Shown one piece after another: positions 9,605-18,257 of a stretch of 64,000 bases of DNA. The DNA comes from Peptococcaceae bacterium 1198_IL3148 (GTDB lineage: Bacteria; Bacillota; Desulfotomaculia; Desulfotomaculales; Desulfohalotomaculaceae). Below the pieces are notes generated by a model that was not told the DNA's origin, made no database searches, and saw only the letters and a program-made list of their open reading frames with translations. Where the stretch lies: positions 309,860 to 373,859 of the forward strand of contig JBAIYS010000001.1 of assembly GCA_036763105.1 (NCBI GenBank). The letters run 5' to 3'. The position numbers were made by a program, and so were the translations under genes. Each line of letters opens with the position of its first letter. Positions within the stretch are counted from its first letter, which is position 1.

Positions 9605-10747
9605 CTACATCTTCTCTTTTAGCACTTCCAGCGCCTTTTCCAGTTGCACATCCTGCTCGGCATCCTCCGGCAGTTCCACCACCACATCGGGTTCAATACC
9701 CTTCTTGTTGATATCGTGTTTGTTCGGTGTTAAATAACGGGCTGTGGTCAATTTTAAACCGGCACCGTTATCCAAAGGAAATACGATTTGTACCACCCCT
9801 TTACCGAAGCTGGTGGTTCCCACCAAGGTACCCACCTGGTGATCCTTGATGGCCCCGGCCAATATTTCCGCGGCACTGGCCGAATGCCCGTTAATCAACA
9901 CCACCAGCGGCAAATTCAGTGCTGGCTTTTTCGCATTATAGGTCTTATCCTCGCCCTGTTTATAATCAATATGCACTATCGGGCCTTGGGAAATAAATTC
10001 ATCCGCCACCCGAGTGGCCGAAACCAGCTCACCGCCGGGATTATTGCGCAAGTCCAGCACCAAGCCTTTAATGTCTTTTTCCTTAAGCTTGGTTAACACC
10101 TCATCCAACTCATCGGCGGTAATTTCGGTAAACTGAGAAATCTGCACATAGCCAATTTCTGTGTCTGGCACAATTTCCCCTTGCACAGTGGGCACTCTGA
10201 TTTCTTCCCGCACTAGAGTTTTCTCAATCTCTTCATCTTGCCGCAGTACGGTGATATTAACTTCACTGCCAACGGGGCCCCGCAACATATTGATGGCGGC
10301 GTCAAGGTCTAGCCCCACCACATCTTCTGAATTAATTTTAACAATCTTATCCCCAGCCTTGATACCCTCTTTGTCAGCGGGGGTATCTTCATAGGGAAGA
10401 ACCACCGTTAAATAATCGCCCTCAACACCCACCAGAATTCCCAGTCCCCCAAAGGAGCCGTGAATCTGTTCGGTTAACTTTTTAAAGGTTTCTTGATCGA
10501 GATAATTTGAGTAAGGATCATCCAGAGATTCCACAACACCCTTAATGGCACCTTCAACCATTTCTTCGGTGGTCACATCATAGAGGTACTGTGTACGAAT
10601 TAAAGAAATTACCTTCACAAAATTACCCAAACCGTTATAGTTACTAAATAGCGTATAACCTGTTACTGCCACAAACAAAAAAGCTATTACCCCAAGGGTT
10701 ATCAATACTTTAGATATACCTCTGGGCCTAGACCCAAAATTCCTCAC
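9605..10747 (-). CDS. Carboxyl-terminal processing protease (S41, CtpA/CtpB)
   Basis: Secreted or membrane-anchored serine protease. The 380-residue protein has an N-terminal membrane segment (13-33), a PDZ domain (about 100-175, with GSFGGLGILV and AGDKIVKIN), then the S41 catalytic domain with the Ser-Lys dyad: Ser291 in GHSASAAEIL and Lys316 in TSFGKGVVQ, 25 residues apart as in Tsp, with Gln320 four further on. In Bacillus the gene in this position is ctpB, which cleaves SpoIVFA in sporulation signalling. A paralogue of that function is plausible but not shown by sequence alone. A terminator follows it. Confidence 0.93.
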   Translation of the reverse strand: MRNFGSRPRGISKVLITLGVIAFLFVAVTGYTLFSNYNGLGNFVKVISLIRTQYLYDVTTEEMVEGAIKGVVESLDDPYSNYLDQETFKKLTEQIHGSFGGLGILVGVEGDYLTVVLPYEDTPADKEGIKAGDKIVKINSEDVVGLDLDAAINMLRGPVGSEVNITVLRQDEEIEKTLVREEIRVPTVQGEIVPDTEIGYVQISQFTEITADELDEVLTKLKEKDIKGLVLDLRNNPGGELVSATRVADEFISQGPIVHIDYKQGEDKTYNAKKPALNLPLVVLINGHSASAAEILAGAIKDHQVGTLVGTTSFGKGVVQIVFPLDNGAGLKLTTARYLTPNKHDINKKGIEPDVVVELPEDAEQDVQLEKALEVLKEKM

Positions 10748-10820
10748 TTATTCAAGTCACCTACCCTATTAATCTACGTTTATTATACTACATCACCCTG
10801 GCAATAATTACAATAAAGGC

Positions 10821-10849
10821 AATTATGAATTGGGAATTTTAAATTTTGC
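10821..10849. repeat. AATTNNG heptad array
   Basis: Tandem units AATTATG, AATTGGG, AATTTTA, AATTTTG, about 130 bases from a TGTAGGGG element. Confidence 0.6.
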
Positions 10850-10870
10850 ATGACCAGCCCGATGCATAAA

Positions 10871-10900
10871 AAAAGGTGCGTGCATAACACACACCCTTTT
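10871..10900 (-). terminator. Terminator of the ftsE-ftsX-M23 operon
   Basis: AAAAGGGTGTGTG...TGCACGCACCTTTTTTT on the minus strand: an imperfect stem followed by a run of T, past the M23 gene stop codon and beyond the repeat element. Confidence 0.6.
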
Positions 10901-10978
10901 AAAACTATGTAAGCTTTTTATCAAAAAACATTTGCATGCAGTGATGAATGTGTTTTCTCAAAAAAATTGAGCCACCGA

Positions 10979-11090
10979 TGTAGGGGCTCAATTCATTGAG
11001 CCCACCAAAAGTAACGTTAGTTCTTAGATCATAATTCTTCACTCTGGGCAAACGTTACGTTTTACGGGATCGATAAATCGAACCCCTACA
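10979..11090. repeat. TGTAGGGG...CCCCTACA palindromic element, full copy
   Basis: A 112-bp copy in the opposite orientation to the one at 8096: the GGGCTCAATTCATTGAGCCC hairpin is on the left and the GGATCGATAAATCGAACC hairpin on the right, with AACGTTA segments inside. Confidence 0.85.
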
Positions 11091-11126
11091 TTGCAGGTAA
11101 TAATGAATGTTTTTTCGTAAAATCAG

Positions 11127-12266
11127 TTACTGAAGATAGTTCATCGGGTTAACTGCGTTGCCGTTTTGCCGTACCGAGAAGTCCAGGTGGGGGCCGGTTG
11201 ACATCCCGGTGCTGCCCACTTTGGCAATCACTTGGCCTTTGGCCACCTGTTGACCGTTGCTTACCAACTGCTGGGACAGGTGGGCGTATAGCGTTGTCAG
11301 CCCGCCGCCATGATCCACCATCACCACTTTACCATAACCACTCATGGTGGTTACAGAAATTACCGTGCCATTTGCGGCCGCCACCACATTGGCCCCGGTG
11401 GGGGCCGGTATATCAATACCGTTGTGCATGCGGTCCACCTTTAGCACTGGGTGAAAGCGCATGCCAAAGGGAGATGAAATGCTATTATGTCCCGGCACCG
11501 GCCAGGCAAAGACACCACCGGTGTAAGCCGCACCACCGCTGCCGGCATTTTGTTGGGCAATCTGTCTTAGAATTGCCTGTTCTTGCTGTTCCAGCTCATA
11601 CACCTGTTGGGCAAATTTCTTTTCATCCTGTTGGGCTGCCTGTAAAAGTTCCTTCCGTTCCGCCTGGCGGGATGCCAATTCTATTCTAGCCTGCTCCTGC
11701 TGCCGACGCATCTCGGCCAAGTCCCTCATTTTAAGTTCCAGATCACTCTTTTTAACGGCGATGCGGTTCTTTTCCTTTTCCACCGCCTCCATAATTTCTT
11801 TATCCTGTTCAGCAATTTTCTTCAGTAATTCCATGCGGATAATTAAATCCGAGAAATCCTCTGCCTCCAACAGCACTTCCAGGTAACTGACTTCGCCGGT
11901 TTGGTGAATACCCTTCAGGCGTTTCATCAGCAACTCGGTGCTTGCGGCCAGTTCCTCCTCTGCCACCGCCAGTTCCGCTTCGGTTTGCTTTAAAATTTTA
12001 TCGGTCTGACTGATGCGCTGGTCCAGACTGTTAATCTCCTGCTCCTTACGGGCAATGGAGCTGTTAATGGCCACCACTTGGCTGGCATAATCTTTAACTA
12101 CACTCTTTTGTTCATTTAATTTTTCCTTGGTTTGTTGCTGTCTTTGCTGTACCTGTTTCAACTGGTCTTCTAATGATGTCGATTCAGCAATCGAAGTTAC
12201 TGTGGTTGTTAATAAACAAGCAGTTAATCCGTAGGCCAATAACTTTTTATAAAGATTAGAACCCAA
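11127..12266 (-). CDS. EnvC-like murein hydrolase activator / M23 peptidase
   Basis: A 379-residue exported protein: a signal segment (about 8-28), a long coiled coil (30-245, rich in Q, E and K), and a C-terminal LytM/M23 domain (about 255-379). It follows ftsX by 18 bases, and FtsEX complexes are known to control such coiled-coil hydrolases (EnvC, PcsB, CwlO), so it is very likely the FtsEX effector at the septum. The M23 motifs are HNGID (HxxxD) and YAHLS, but the final HxH motif reads HLD instead of HLH, so one zinc ligand is changed. It may be a weak enzyme or only an activator. Confidence 0.9.
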   Translation of the reverse strand: MGSNLYKKLLAYGLTACLLTTTVTSIAESTSLEDQLKQVQQRQQQTKEKLNEQKSVVKDYASQVVAINSSIARKEQEINSLDQRISQTDKILKQTEAELAVAEEELAASTELLMKRLKGIHQTGEVSYLEVLLEAEDFSDLIIRMELLKKIAEQDKEIMEAVEKEKNRIAVKKSDLELKMRDLAEMRRQQEQARIELASRQAERKELLQAAQQDEKKFAQQVYELEQQEQAILRQIAQQNAGSGGAAYTGGVFAWPVPGHNSISSPFGMRFHPVLKVDRMHNGIDIPAPTGANVVAAANGTVISVTTMSGYGKVVMVDHGGGLTTLYAHLSQQLVSNGQQVAKGQVIAKVGSTGMSTGPHLDFSVRQNGNAVNPMNYLQ

Positions 12267-12284
12267 TGCTGCTTCCTCCCCGTC

Positions 12285-13169
12285 CTATACTTTTAAAAAA
12301 CGGTGAATGGAAACTAAACTTCCAAAGACACCTATTGCTACCCCTAATCCCAGCAAAACACCCAGCAGCATGGTCAACACCTCGCCACTGGAAACCAAAC
12401 TGATAAATGGCACTGAAACCTCCAGTTGCTTAATTAAGGTGGTATAACCCAAGTTCACCACCAGCACCGCCATCAGCGCACCCAGCAATCCCAAAATCAA
12501 ACCTTCTATCAAAAAGGGAGCGCGCACAAACCAGTTGGTGGCACCCAGATATTTCATAATGCTAATTTCCCGCCGCCGGGCAAATACCGACATCCGGATG
12601 GTGGTGGCAATTAAAAACACCGCCGCCACTGCCAGAATGATCATCACCGCCAAGCTGGCTGTTCGCACCCAGTCGGTGATCACCAGCAGTTTCTCCACCA
12701 ATCCCTTGCCATAGCGCACCAGCTCTACGTTGGGCATCTGCTCAAACTTTTCGGCCAAGGCCGGCACTTGATTGGCATCCTTCGCTTTAATGCGATATGT
12801 ATCGTTTAATGGGTTTTTTTCTAAGTTGTCTAGAATATCGCCCTGATCACCAAAGCTTTCCTTCATATCTTTGAGGGCTTGTTCCTTAGAAATGAACTTT
12901 ACTTCCTCCACCCCGGCGGTGGCCCTAATGTCTTTACCCAGTTGTGATACTTCTTTACTGGTGGTCTCCTCGGCGATAAATACGCTGATCTCCACATTGG
13001 ATTCTAACTTATTGGTTAGGTAATCAGAATTGATCACCAACAGCACCGATCCACCCAAAATAATTAAAGAAACCGCCACAATGGCTATCGAAGCCACCGT
13101 CAGCCAACCATTTCTCACCAGTGATATCAGCGCATCCCGCAGGCTATAAAAGGGTGTGCTAAATTTCAA
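12285..13169 (-). CDS. ftsX: Cell division ABC transporter permease FtsX
   Basis: The membrane partner of FtsE. The protein has one N-terminal span, an extracellular domain (about residues 50-160) and three C-terminal spans with the family [19 protein letters not shown] motif. The frame is open back to 13211, but that extension overlaps ftsE by 53 bases. A TTG at 13169 (TTGAAATTTAGC, after GAGGGCGGGGTG) gives 294 residues, the Bacillus length, and overlaps the ftsE stop by 11 bases. I chose it for tight translational coupling. The EnvC-like gene follows directly. Confidence 0.93.
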   Translation of the reverse strand: MKFSTPFYSLRDALISLVRNGWLTVASIAIVAVSLIILGGSVLLVINSDYLTNKLESNVEISVFIAEETTSKEVSQLGKDIRATAGVEEVKFISKEQALKDMKESFGDQGDILDNLEKNPLNDTYRIKAKDANQVPALAEKFEQMPNVELVRYGKGLVEKLLVITDWVRTASLAVMIILAVAAVFLIATTIRMSVFARRREISIMKYLGATNWFVRAPFLIEGLILGLLGALMAVLVVNLGYTTLIKQLEVSVPFISLVSSGEVLTMLLGVLLGLGVAIGVFGSLVSIHRFLKV

Positions 13170-13845
13170 TGTTGTACACCCCGCCCTCTTGGTCACGAAC
13201 CACTTGGCCACCGTTCATGGCCACCACCCGTTGCTTCATGTTGTCCACAATATCCCAAGCGTGGGTAGACATAATGATGGTGGTACCACTGCGGTTAATG
13301 GCACTAAATAACCCCATAATCTCTTTGGAGGTTTCCGGGTCTAAGTTGCCGGTGGGTTCATCGGCGATTATCAACACCGGATTATTGATGATGGCCCGGG
13401 CAATGCCCACCCGCTGTTGCTCACCACCAGAAAGTTGGGATGGATATTGGTTGGCCTTATCTGCCATGCCCACCTTCTGCAGAGCCGCCGGCACCGCCCG
13501 CTTAATGTAACTGCGGGAAGCACCAATTACTTCTAAAGCAAAACTAACATTTTCCGCTGCCGTCTTTTGGGGCAGTAACCGAAAGTCTTGAAAAACCATG
13601 CCAATTTTTCTACGCAAATAGGGAATTTCTCGAGTACGCATGCGCACCACATTTTTACCGTTAAACATCAACTGACCCCTGGTGGGCAATTCCTCGCGAT
13701 AAATCATTTTCAACAGTGTCGATTTACCGGCCCCACTGGCACCCACTAAGAATACAAATTCGCCCTTGCGAATCCGCAAAGTAACGTCGGATAATGCTTT
13801 AACTCCATTATCATATATTTTAGATACATTATGGAAATGAATCAC
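13159..13845 (-). CDS. ftsE: Cell division ATP-binding protein FtsE
   Basis: ABC ATPase of 228 residues that drives FtsX: Walker A GASGAGKS (near residue 36), signature [14 protein letters not shown] (near 138), Walker [13 protein letters not shown] (near 160) and the H-loop STHAWD. The family normally controls peptidoglycan hydrolases at the septum or during sporulation. The start ATG lies 6 bases after AGGTGATTC. A TGTCGAA heptamer, the Spo0A-box consensus, lies about 40 bases upstream. It begins the ftsE-ftsX-M23 operon. Confidence 0.95.
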   Translation of the reverse strand: MIHFHNVSKIYDNGVKALSDVTLRIRKGEFVFLVGASGAGKSTLLKMIYREELPTRGQLMFNGKNVVRMRTREIPYLRRKIGMVFQDFRLLPQKTAAENVSFALEVIGASRSYIKRAVPAALQKVGMADKANQYPSQLSGGEQQRVGIARAIINNPVLIIADEPTGNLDPETSKEIMGLFSAINRSGTTIIMSTHAWDIVDNMKQRVVAMNGGQVVRDQEGGVYNIEI

Positions 13846-13884
13846 CTAGTGCACCACCTTGTCCAATACATCCAAAATTATTCT

Positions 13885-13891
13885 TTCGACA
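13885..13891 (-). promoter_or_regulatory. TGTCGAA, Spo0A-box-like site upstream of ftsE
   Basis: Exact 7-base match to the 0A-box, reading toward ftsE, 40 bases before its start codon. A 7-mer is weak evidence alone; see the finding on the group. Confidence 0.3.
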
Positions 13892-13979
13892 CCTAGAAGC
13901 AATTTCCTTTAAAAAAGGCATAAATGGTAGAAAAAGGTTCACTTTTTGCCAGCAAATAAAAAAGGAAGAAGACAGGGGG

Positions 13980-14043
13980 AAGACAGGGGGACGGGTCCCT
14001 TGTCTCCTCAGCTAAGGAGACAAGGGACCTGTCCCCCTGTCTT
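13980..14043. repeat. REP-type inverted pair with 29-bp arms
   Basis: Arms at 13980-14008 and 14015-14043 (AAGACAGGGGGACGGGTCCC...) are complementary over 29 bases with one mismatch and a 6-base loop. The GGGACAGGT/ACCTGTCCC core is the same as in the REPs around the RAYT genes at 46-49 kb. It sits just past the transketolase C-subunit gene and could also end its transcript. Confidence 0.75.
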
Positions 14044-14066
14044 AATGTTATCGGTCAGCTAAAATG

Positions 14067-15008
14067 TTACTTTTTGCGTTTAATTACTTGCTGTACTGCG
14101 TTGACTATGTCGGTGGCGGTTAGGCCGAAGTGCTCCAGTAATTCCGCCGGTTTGCCCGACTCGCCAAATACATCCCTTACCCCTACCCGTTTGATGGGCA
14201 CCGGGCAATGTTCGGCAATGGTTTCGGCCACTGCACTGCCTAGGCCGCCAATAATGCTGTGTTCTTCGGCGGTGACAATGGCACCGGTTTCTTGGGCGGC
14301 ATTGACCACCGCGGTGATATCCAGCGGCTTAATGGTGTGGGCATCCAGCACCCGGACGTTAACCCCTTGGCCGGCCAGTTGCTCTGCCGCCTCTAGAGCT
14401 GCCGATACCATAATGCCGGTGGCGATAATGGTGGCGTCGCTGCCGTCCCGCAGTTGCACCGCTTCGCCAGGGATAAATTTCAAGTTTTCGTCGTGAATAA
14501 CCGGTACCCCGGATCTGCCTAAACGAATGTAAACCGGGCCTTCAATTTCTGCCGCCGCCCGAATGGCAGCGTCGGTTTCCACCGCATCGGCCGGCACAAA
14601 AATTGTAAAGCCAGGCAGCGCCCGCATGATGGCAATGTCTTCGACGGACTGGTGGGAACCGCCGTCTTCACCCACCGTAACGCCGGCGTGGGTGGCGGCA
14701 ATTTTTACGTTTAAATGTGGATAGGCCACGCTGTTACGAATTTGGTCGTAGGCCCGGCCGGTGGCAAAAACCGCAAAGGTGCTGCAAAAAGGAATTTTAC
14801 CTGCAGCTGCCAAACCGGCACCGGTGCCAATTAAGTTGGCCTCTGCGATGCCAACATTAAAAAATCTATCGGGATAATGTTTGCCGAAATCATAGGTTTT
14901 AGTGGATTTAGACAAATCGGCATCCAATACAACCACATTAGGATTTTCTTTACCCAGCGCCAGCAACGTTTCACCGTACGCCTCCCGGGTAGCAATCTTT
15001 TTAGTCAC
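14067..15008 (-). CDS. Transketolase, C-terminal subunit
   Basis: The C-terminal half of a split transketolase (pyrimidine-binding and C-terminal domains) of the non-oxidative pentose phosphate pathway. The 313 residues include DRFFNVGIAEANLIGTGAGL (the conserved Glu that activates thiamine diphosphate), FCSTFAVFATGRAYDQIRNS, and THAGVTVGEDGGSHQS. The start is GTG, preceded by AAGGGGG. Two-gene transketolases are common in clostridia and archaea, normally with the genes adjacent; here 299 bases with a repeat element separate it from the N-terminal subunit gene upstream. Confidence 0.94.
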   Translation of the reverse strand: MTKKIATREAYGETLLALGKENPNVVVLDADLSKSTKTYDFGKHYPDRFFNVGIAEANLIGTGAGLAAAGKIPFCSTFAVFATGRAYDQIRNSVAYPHLNVKIAATHAGVTVGEDGGSHQSVEDIAIMRALPGFTIFVPADAVETDAAIRAAAEIEGPVYIRLGRSGVPVIHDENLKFIPGEAVQLRDGSDATIIATGIMVSAALEAAEQLAGQGVNVRVLDAHTIKPLDITAVVNAAQETGAIVTAEEHSIIGGLGSAVAETIAEHCPVPIKRVGVRDVFGESGKPAELLEHFGLTATDIVNAVQQVIKRKK

Positions 15009-15117
15009 CCCAAAAAACCCCCTTGTTTTGAGCTAGCAAATAGCTTTTTAACCGTTTAGTTTTATTACATTAATTGATAGGTCGATCCGTCGTCCATCAT
15101 TGCGTGCACACGCTTTT

Positions 15118-15225
15118 TGTAGGGGTTCGATTTATCGATCCCGCTGACGTAACATCTGTGCATAGTAAAAAGTATTGTACAAGAACAAACGTTGCTTGGT
15201 GGGCTTGATGAATCAAGCCCCTACA
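15118..15225. repeat. TGTAGGGG...CCCCTACA palindromic element, full copy
   Basis: A 108-bp copy between the two transketolase subunit genes; left hairpin GGTTCGATTTATCGATCC, right hairpin GGGCTTGATGAATCAAGCCC. Confidence 0.85.
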
Positions 15226-15271
15226 AAAACCAGACCACGTAAATTATTTACCCGAAGCCTGGTGTAAGCTA

Positions 15272-15304
15272 CATTCAAAATTCATAATTCCTAATTCACA
15301 ATTG
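15272..15304. repeat. AATTNNG heptad array
   Basis: ATTCAAAATTCATAATTCCT and following units, directly at the stop codon of the transketolase N-subunit gene and 50 bases from a TGTAGGGG element. Confidence 0.6.
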
Positions 15305-15307
15305 CCT

Positions 15308-16126
15308 TTACGCCAGTTCTTGCAACGCTTGTTCCACTTGTTCAGCGCTGGGGGCTTTGCCGTGCCAGCCCACTTGGTTTTCCATGAAGGACACCCCTTT
15401 ACCTTTGACGGTTTGGGCTAAAATCATGGTTGGTTTGCCTTTGGTTTGCTGGGCTTCAGCCACTGCGTTCAAAATTTGTTCCATGTTGTGGCCGTCAATT
15501 TCAATTACATGCCAGCCAAAGGAGCGCCACTTGTCGGCCAGCGGTTCCGGTGACATTACATCCTCAATGGGCCCATCTATTTGCATTTTATTGTGGTCTA
15601 AAAAGGCAGTGAGGTTGTCCAATTTGTAGTGACCGGCCAGCATGGCGGCTTCCCACACTTGACCCTCCTGTGCTTCGCCATCGCCCAACAGCACATAAAC
15701 CCGGTAATCCTTTTGATCCAATTTTCCCGCCAGTGCCATGCCGTTGGCGGCAGATAAACCCTGTCCCAACGAACCGGTGGACATATCAACCCCAGGCACT
15801 TTGTTCATATCTGGGTGTCCCTGCAGTTTACTGCCCAATTTGCGCAACGTCTTTAAATGAGCCGGCTCAAAGTAGCCCCGCTCAGCCAGTGCGGCGTAAA
15901 GTACCGGTGCTGCATGGCCCTTACTTAACACAAATCTATCTCTGTCAGCCCATTTGGGTTCATCGGGGTTAATTCTCATCACAGCAAAATACAGAGCGGT
16001 CACAATATCCGTAGCGGATAGTGAACCACCGGGGTGACCAGAGCCAGCCTCGCCTAACATGGTTACAATATCCCGGCGAATGACTTTGGCTATGGACTGC
16101 AGTTGTTGCAGTCTTTCTTCACTCAT
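15308..16126 (-). CDS. Transketolase, N-terminal subunit
   Basis: The thiamine-diphosphate-binding half of split transketolase. The 272 residues hold [20 protein letters not shown], the [15 protein letters not shown] segment, and the ThDP motif [20 protein letters not shown] followed by NKMQIDG. The frame opens five codons earlier at a TTG, but the ATG at 16126 sits 7 bases after GGAGGG and fits the family N-terminus. It lies 20 bases downstream of the YitT gene on the same strand. Together with the next gene it makes one complete enzyme. Confidence 0.94.
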   Translation of the reverse strand: MSEERLQQLQSIAKVIRRDIVTMLGEAGSGHPGGSLSATDIVTALYFAVMRINPDEPKWADRDRFVLSKGHAAPVLYAALAERGYFEPAHLKTLRKLGSKLQGHPDMNKVPGVDMSTGSLGQGLSAANGMALAGKLDQKDYRVYVLLGDGEAQEGQVWEAAMLAGHYKLDNLTAFLDHNKMQIDGPIEDVMSPEPLADKWRSFGWHVIEIDGHNMEQILNAVAEAQQTKGKPTMILAQTVKGKGVSFMENQVGWHGKAPSAEQVEQALQELA

Positions 16127-16146
16127 GTTTGTTCCCTCCAACTAAT

Positions 16147-16992
16147 CTATTTTGTAGTAATTGGTTTAAAGCCTTCTCCCAGCACTTCGTGGACATCGGT
16201 CAGCACCACAAAGGCCTTGGGATCAGCTTGATGAATAATTTGTTTCAGCTTGGTTGTTTCCTGGCGGGCCACCACCGACAATAGCACATGACGCTGACCG
16301 CCGGTAAACATTCCCTGGGCCTGCCAACAGGTGGCTCCGCGATCCATTTCCTTTATAATGACCTCGGCAACCAGCCGGGGTTCCGAGGTGATGATAAAGA
16401 AGGCCTTGGCATAAGAAAAGCCCTCCTGCACTAGATCAATTACTTTGGAAGTAATAAAGATGGTGATGAGCGCATACATGGCCAATTCCCACGACTGAAA
16501 GGCCAGCCCCGCCGCCAACACCACCGTGGCATCCACCATAAACAACAGTTGGCCAACGTTCATACCGGTATAGGAACGGATAATGGCCGCCGCCATGTCG
16601 GTGCCTCCAGTGGAACCTTGGTTGCGAAAAACCAATCCTAAGCCCAGCCCGGTAACCACGCCCCCAAAAATGCTGGCCAGTAATAAATCTTCGGTGGGTA
16701 CCGGTAAATAGGGGGCCAAAAGGTCAATGCTGATGGCCAAAGTCACGCTGCCAAATAGCGACCGCAGACCAAACCCCATGCCCATGCGGATAAAGGCAAT
16801 GATAAACAGCGGCAAATCAAAGGCCAACATGGTCATGCCCACCGGCACATGAAACAAGTGGTGTAAAATAGTGGCAATACCACTGACACCACCGGCGGCA
16901 ATCTTATTGGGCACCAGAAATAAATCCAGCCCCAGGGCGGTGAGCAATACGCCCGCCAACACCCCAATATATCTCAATACAACCCTAAGCAT
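16147..16992 (-). CDS. YitT family membrane protein (YvjA-like, DUF161 + DUF2179)
   Basis: A 281-residue protein with five or six N-terminal spans (about 10-190) and a C-terminal soluble DUF2179 domain (about 195-281, with FFIITSEPRLVAEVIIKEMDRG and VLLSVVARQE). Motifs LGLDLFLVPNKIAAGGVSGI and NQGSTGGTDM are typical of the family. In Bacillus subtilis, yvjA lies between prfB and ftsE, the same position as here. The substrate or function is not established to my knowledge. It starts at ATG and precedes the transketolase genes. Confidence 0.9.
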   Translation of the reverse strand: MLRVVLRYIGVLAGVLLTALGLDLFLVPNKIAAGGVSGIATILHHLFHVPVGMTMLAFDLPLFIIAFIRMGMGFGLRSLFGSVTLAISIDLLAPYLPVPTEDLLLASIFGGVVTGLGLGLVFRNQGSTGGTDMAAAIIRSYTGMNVGQLLFMVDATVVLAAGLAFQSWELAMYALITIFITSKVIDLVQEGFSYAKAFFIITSEPRLVAEVIIKEMDRGATCWQAQGMFTGGQRHVLLSVVARQETTKLKQIIHQADPKAFVVLTDVHEVLGEGFKPITTK

Positions 16993-17099
16993 TAACTAAC
17001 CACCCCATCAACACTTAAGGTTATAATTCCCAAATTCTGTACCCTAATTCAGAAATCCTGCTTTGTTCGCCATTATTTTATACAATAACAAACAACTAA

Positions 17100-17130
17100 A
17101 ATGCCACAAGGGGAACCCCCCTGTGGCATT
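17100..17130 (-). terminator. Terminator of the secA-prfB transcript
   Basis: Minus strand AATGCCACAGGGGGG...CCCCTTGTGGCATTTTAG: a long GC-rich stem that begins right at the prfB stop codon, followed by TTTTAG. Confidence 0.85.
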
Positions 17131-18245
17131 AATTGGCCCCTTGGGCCTGACGTGCTTGTTCCTTGAGGTAGGCACTGATGAACAGATCTATTTTGCCGTC
17201 CATTACCTGTTCCACATTACCAGTTTCGGCATTGGTGCGGTGGTCCTTCACCATGCTGTAAGGGTGGAAGACGTAAGAACGGATTTGGCTGCCCCAGGCG
17301 ATGTCCTGGTGTTCACCCCGCAGTTCCGCCAACTCCTGTTCCTTTTTCTTCAGTTCCAAGTCCAACAGTTTGGCCTTCAGCATTTTCATGGCGGCGTTGC
17401 GGTTGGAAATCTGCGACCGCTCATTTTGGCACGACACCACAATGCCGGTGGGAATATGGGTCATCCGCACCGCAGAATCGGTTTTATTGATATGCTGACC
17501 ACCGGCACCGCTGGCCCGAAAGGTATCAACCTTTAAGTCTTCATCTCGAATTTCAATTTCCACATCGTCGTCGGCATCGGGCATCACATCCACCGAGGCA
17601 AAGGAAGTGTGGCGGCGCCCACCGGTATCAAAGGGAGAGATGCGCACCAACCGGTGCACGCCCTTTTCCGATTTCATGTAACCGTAGGCATTGGGACCGA
17701 CAATTTCCACCGTGGCACTTTTTACCCCCGCCTCGTCCCCAGGCAGCATATCTAAAATTTCCACTTTGTATTGATGGTCTTCCGCCCACCGGGTGTACAT
17801 GCGCAACAGCATTTCCACCCAATCCTGGGCTTCGGTGCCGCCGGCCCCGGCGTGCAATGAAATGATGGCGTTACCCCGGTCATATTTGCCGGACAACAAC
17901 ACTTCCAGTTCTTTATCTGCCAGTTGTTGCAGCAATTGTTGGTAACTTTCTTGGGCTTCGGCGTAAACACTCTGGTCCCGCTCCTCTTCGCCCAATTCCA
18001 CCAGTACCAACACATCTTCGTACTGTTGTTGCAACTGCCCAAAGCTAGCCACTTGGTCCTTTAAATTGGCCAGTTTTTGGCTCACCCTTTGGGCCTCACT
18101 TTGGTCATCCCAAAAGCCTGGCGCCAGCATCTGCTGCTCCAACTTACTTATCTCAATTTGTTTGTTAGCGATGTCAAAGGGAAACCCTCAAATCTGCCAA
18201 GCGATTTTCCAGGGCCTTGATATCCCGCTTTAGTTCCGGATACAT
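17129..18245 (-). CDS. prfB: Peptide chain release factor 2 (RF2), made by programmed +1 frameshift
   Basis: RF2 releases peptides at UGA and UAA. Zero-frame translation from ATG 18245 gives 23 residues ending in CTT then TGA (18176-18174); reading resumes in the +1 frame at GAC and runs to 17129, for 371 residues in total, the normal RF2 length. The main frame carries the stop-recognition tripeptide SPF (RISPFDTGG) and the catalytic GGQ (SGAGGQHINKTD). The upstream AGGGTTTCC acts as the internal Shine-Dalgarno that stimulates the shift. The start is 12 bases after the secA stop with AAGGGG 8 bases before it, so secA and prfB are one operon, as in Bacillus. An ATG two codons earlier is possible but too close to the RBS. 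Confidence 0.96.
18170..18188 (-). promoter_or_regulatory. prfB +1 recoding site (CTT TGA C)
   Basis: The minus strand reads AGGGTTTCCCTTTGACATC: an SD-like AGGG, then CTT TGA C, the autoregulatory frameshift signal of bacterial prfB. When RF2 is scarce the ribosome slips +1 and completes RF2. Confidence 0.95.
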
Positions 18246-18257
18246 CAGCATAACCCC

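Larger units (their letters stand above)
10748..11126. other. Gene-free gap between the M23 and Ctp genes
   Basis: About 380 bases without a gene. It holds a heptad array (10821-10849), a terminator (10871-10900) and a full TGTAGGGG element (10979-11090). Confidence 0.7.

Noticed and set aside
12285..13211. Long form of FtsX starting at 13211
   Set aside because: It overlaps ftsE by 53 bases and adds residues not found in the family; the TTG at 13169 fits better.
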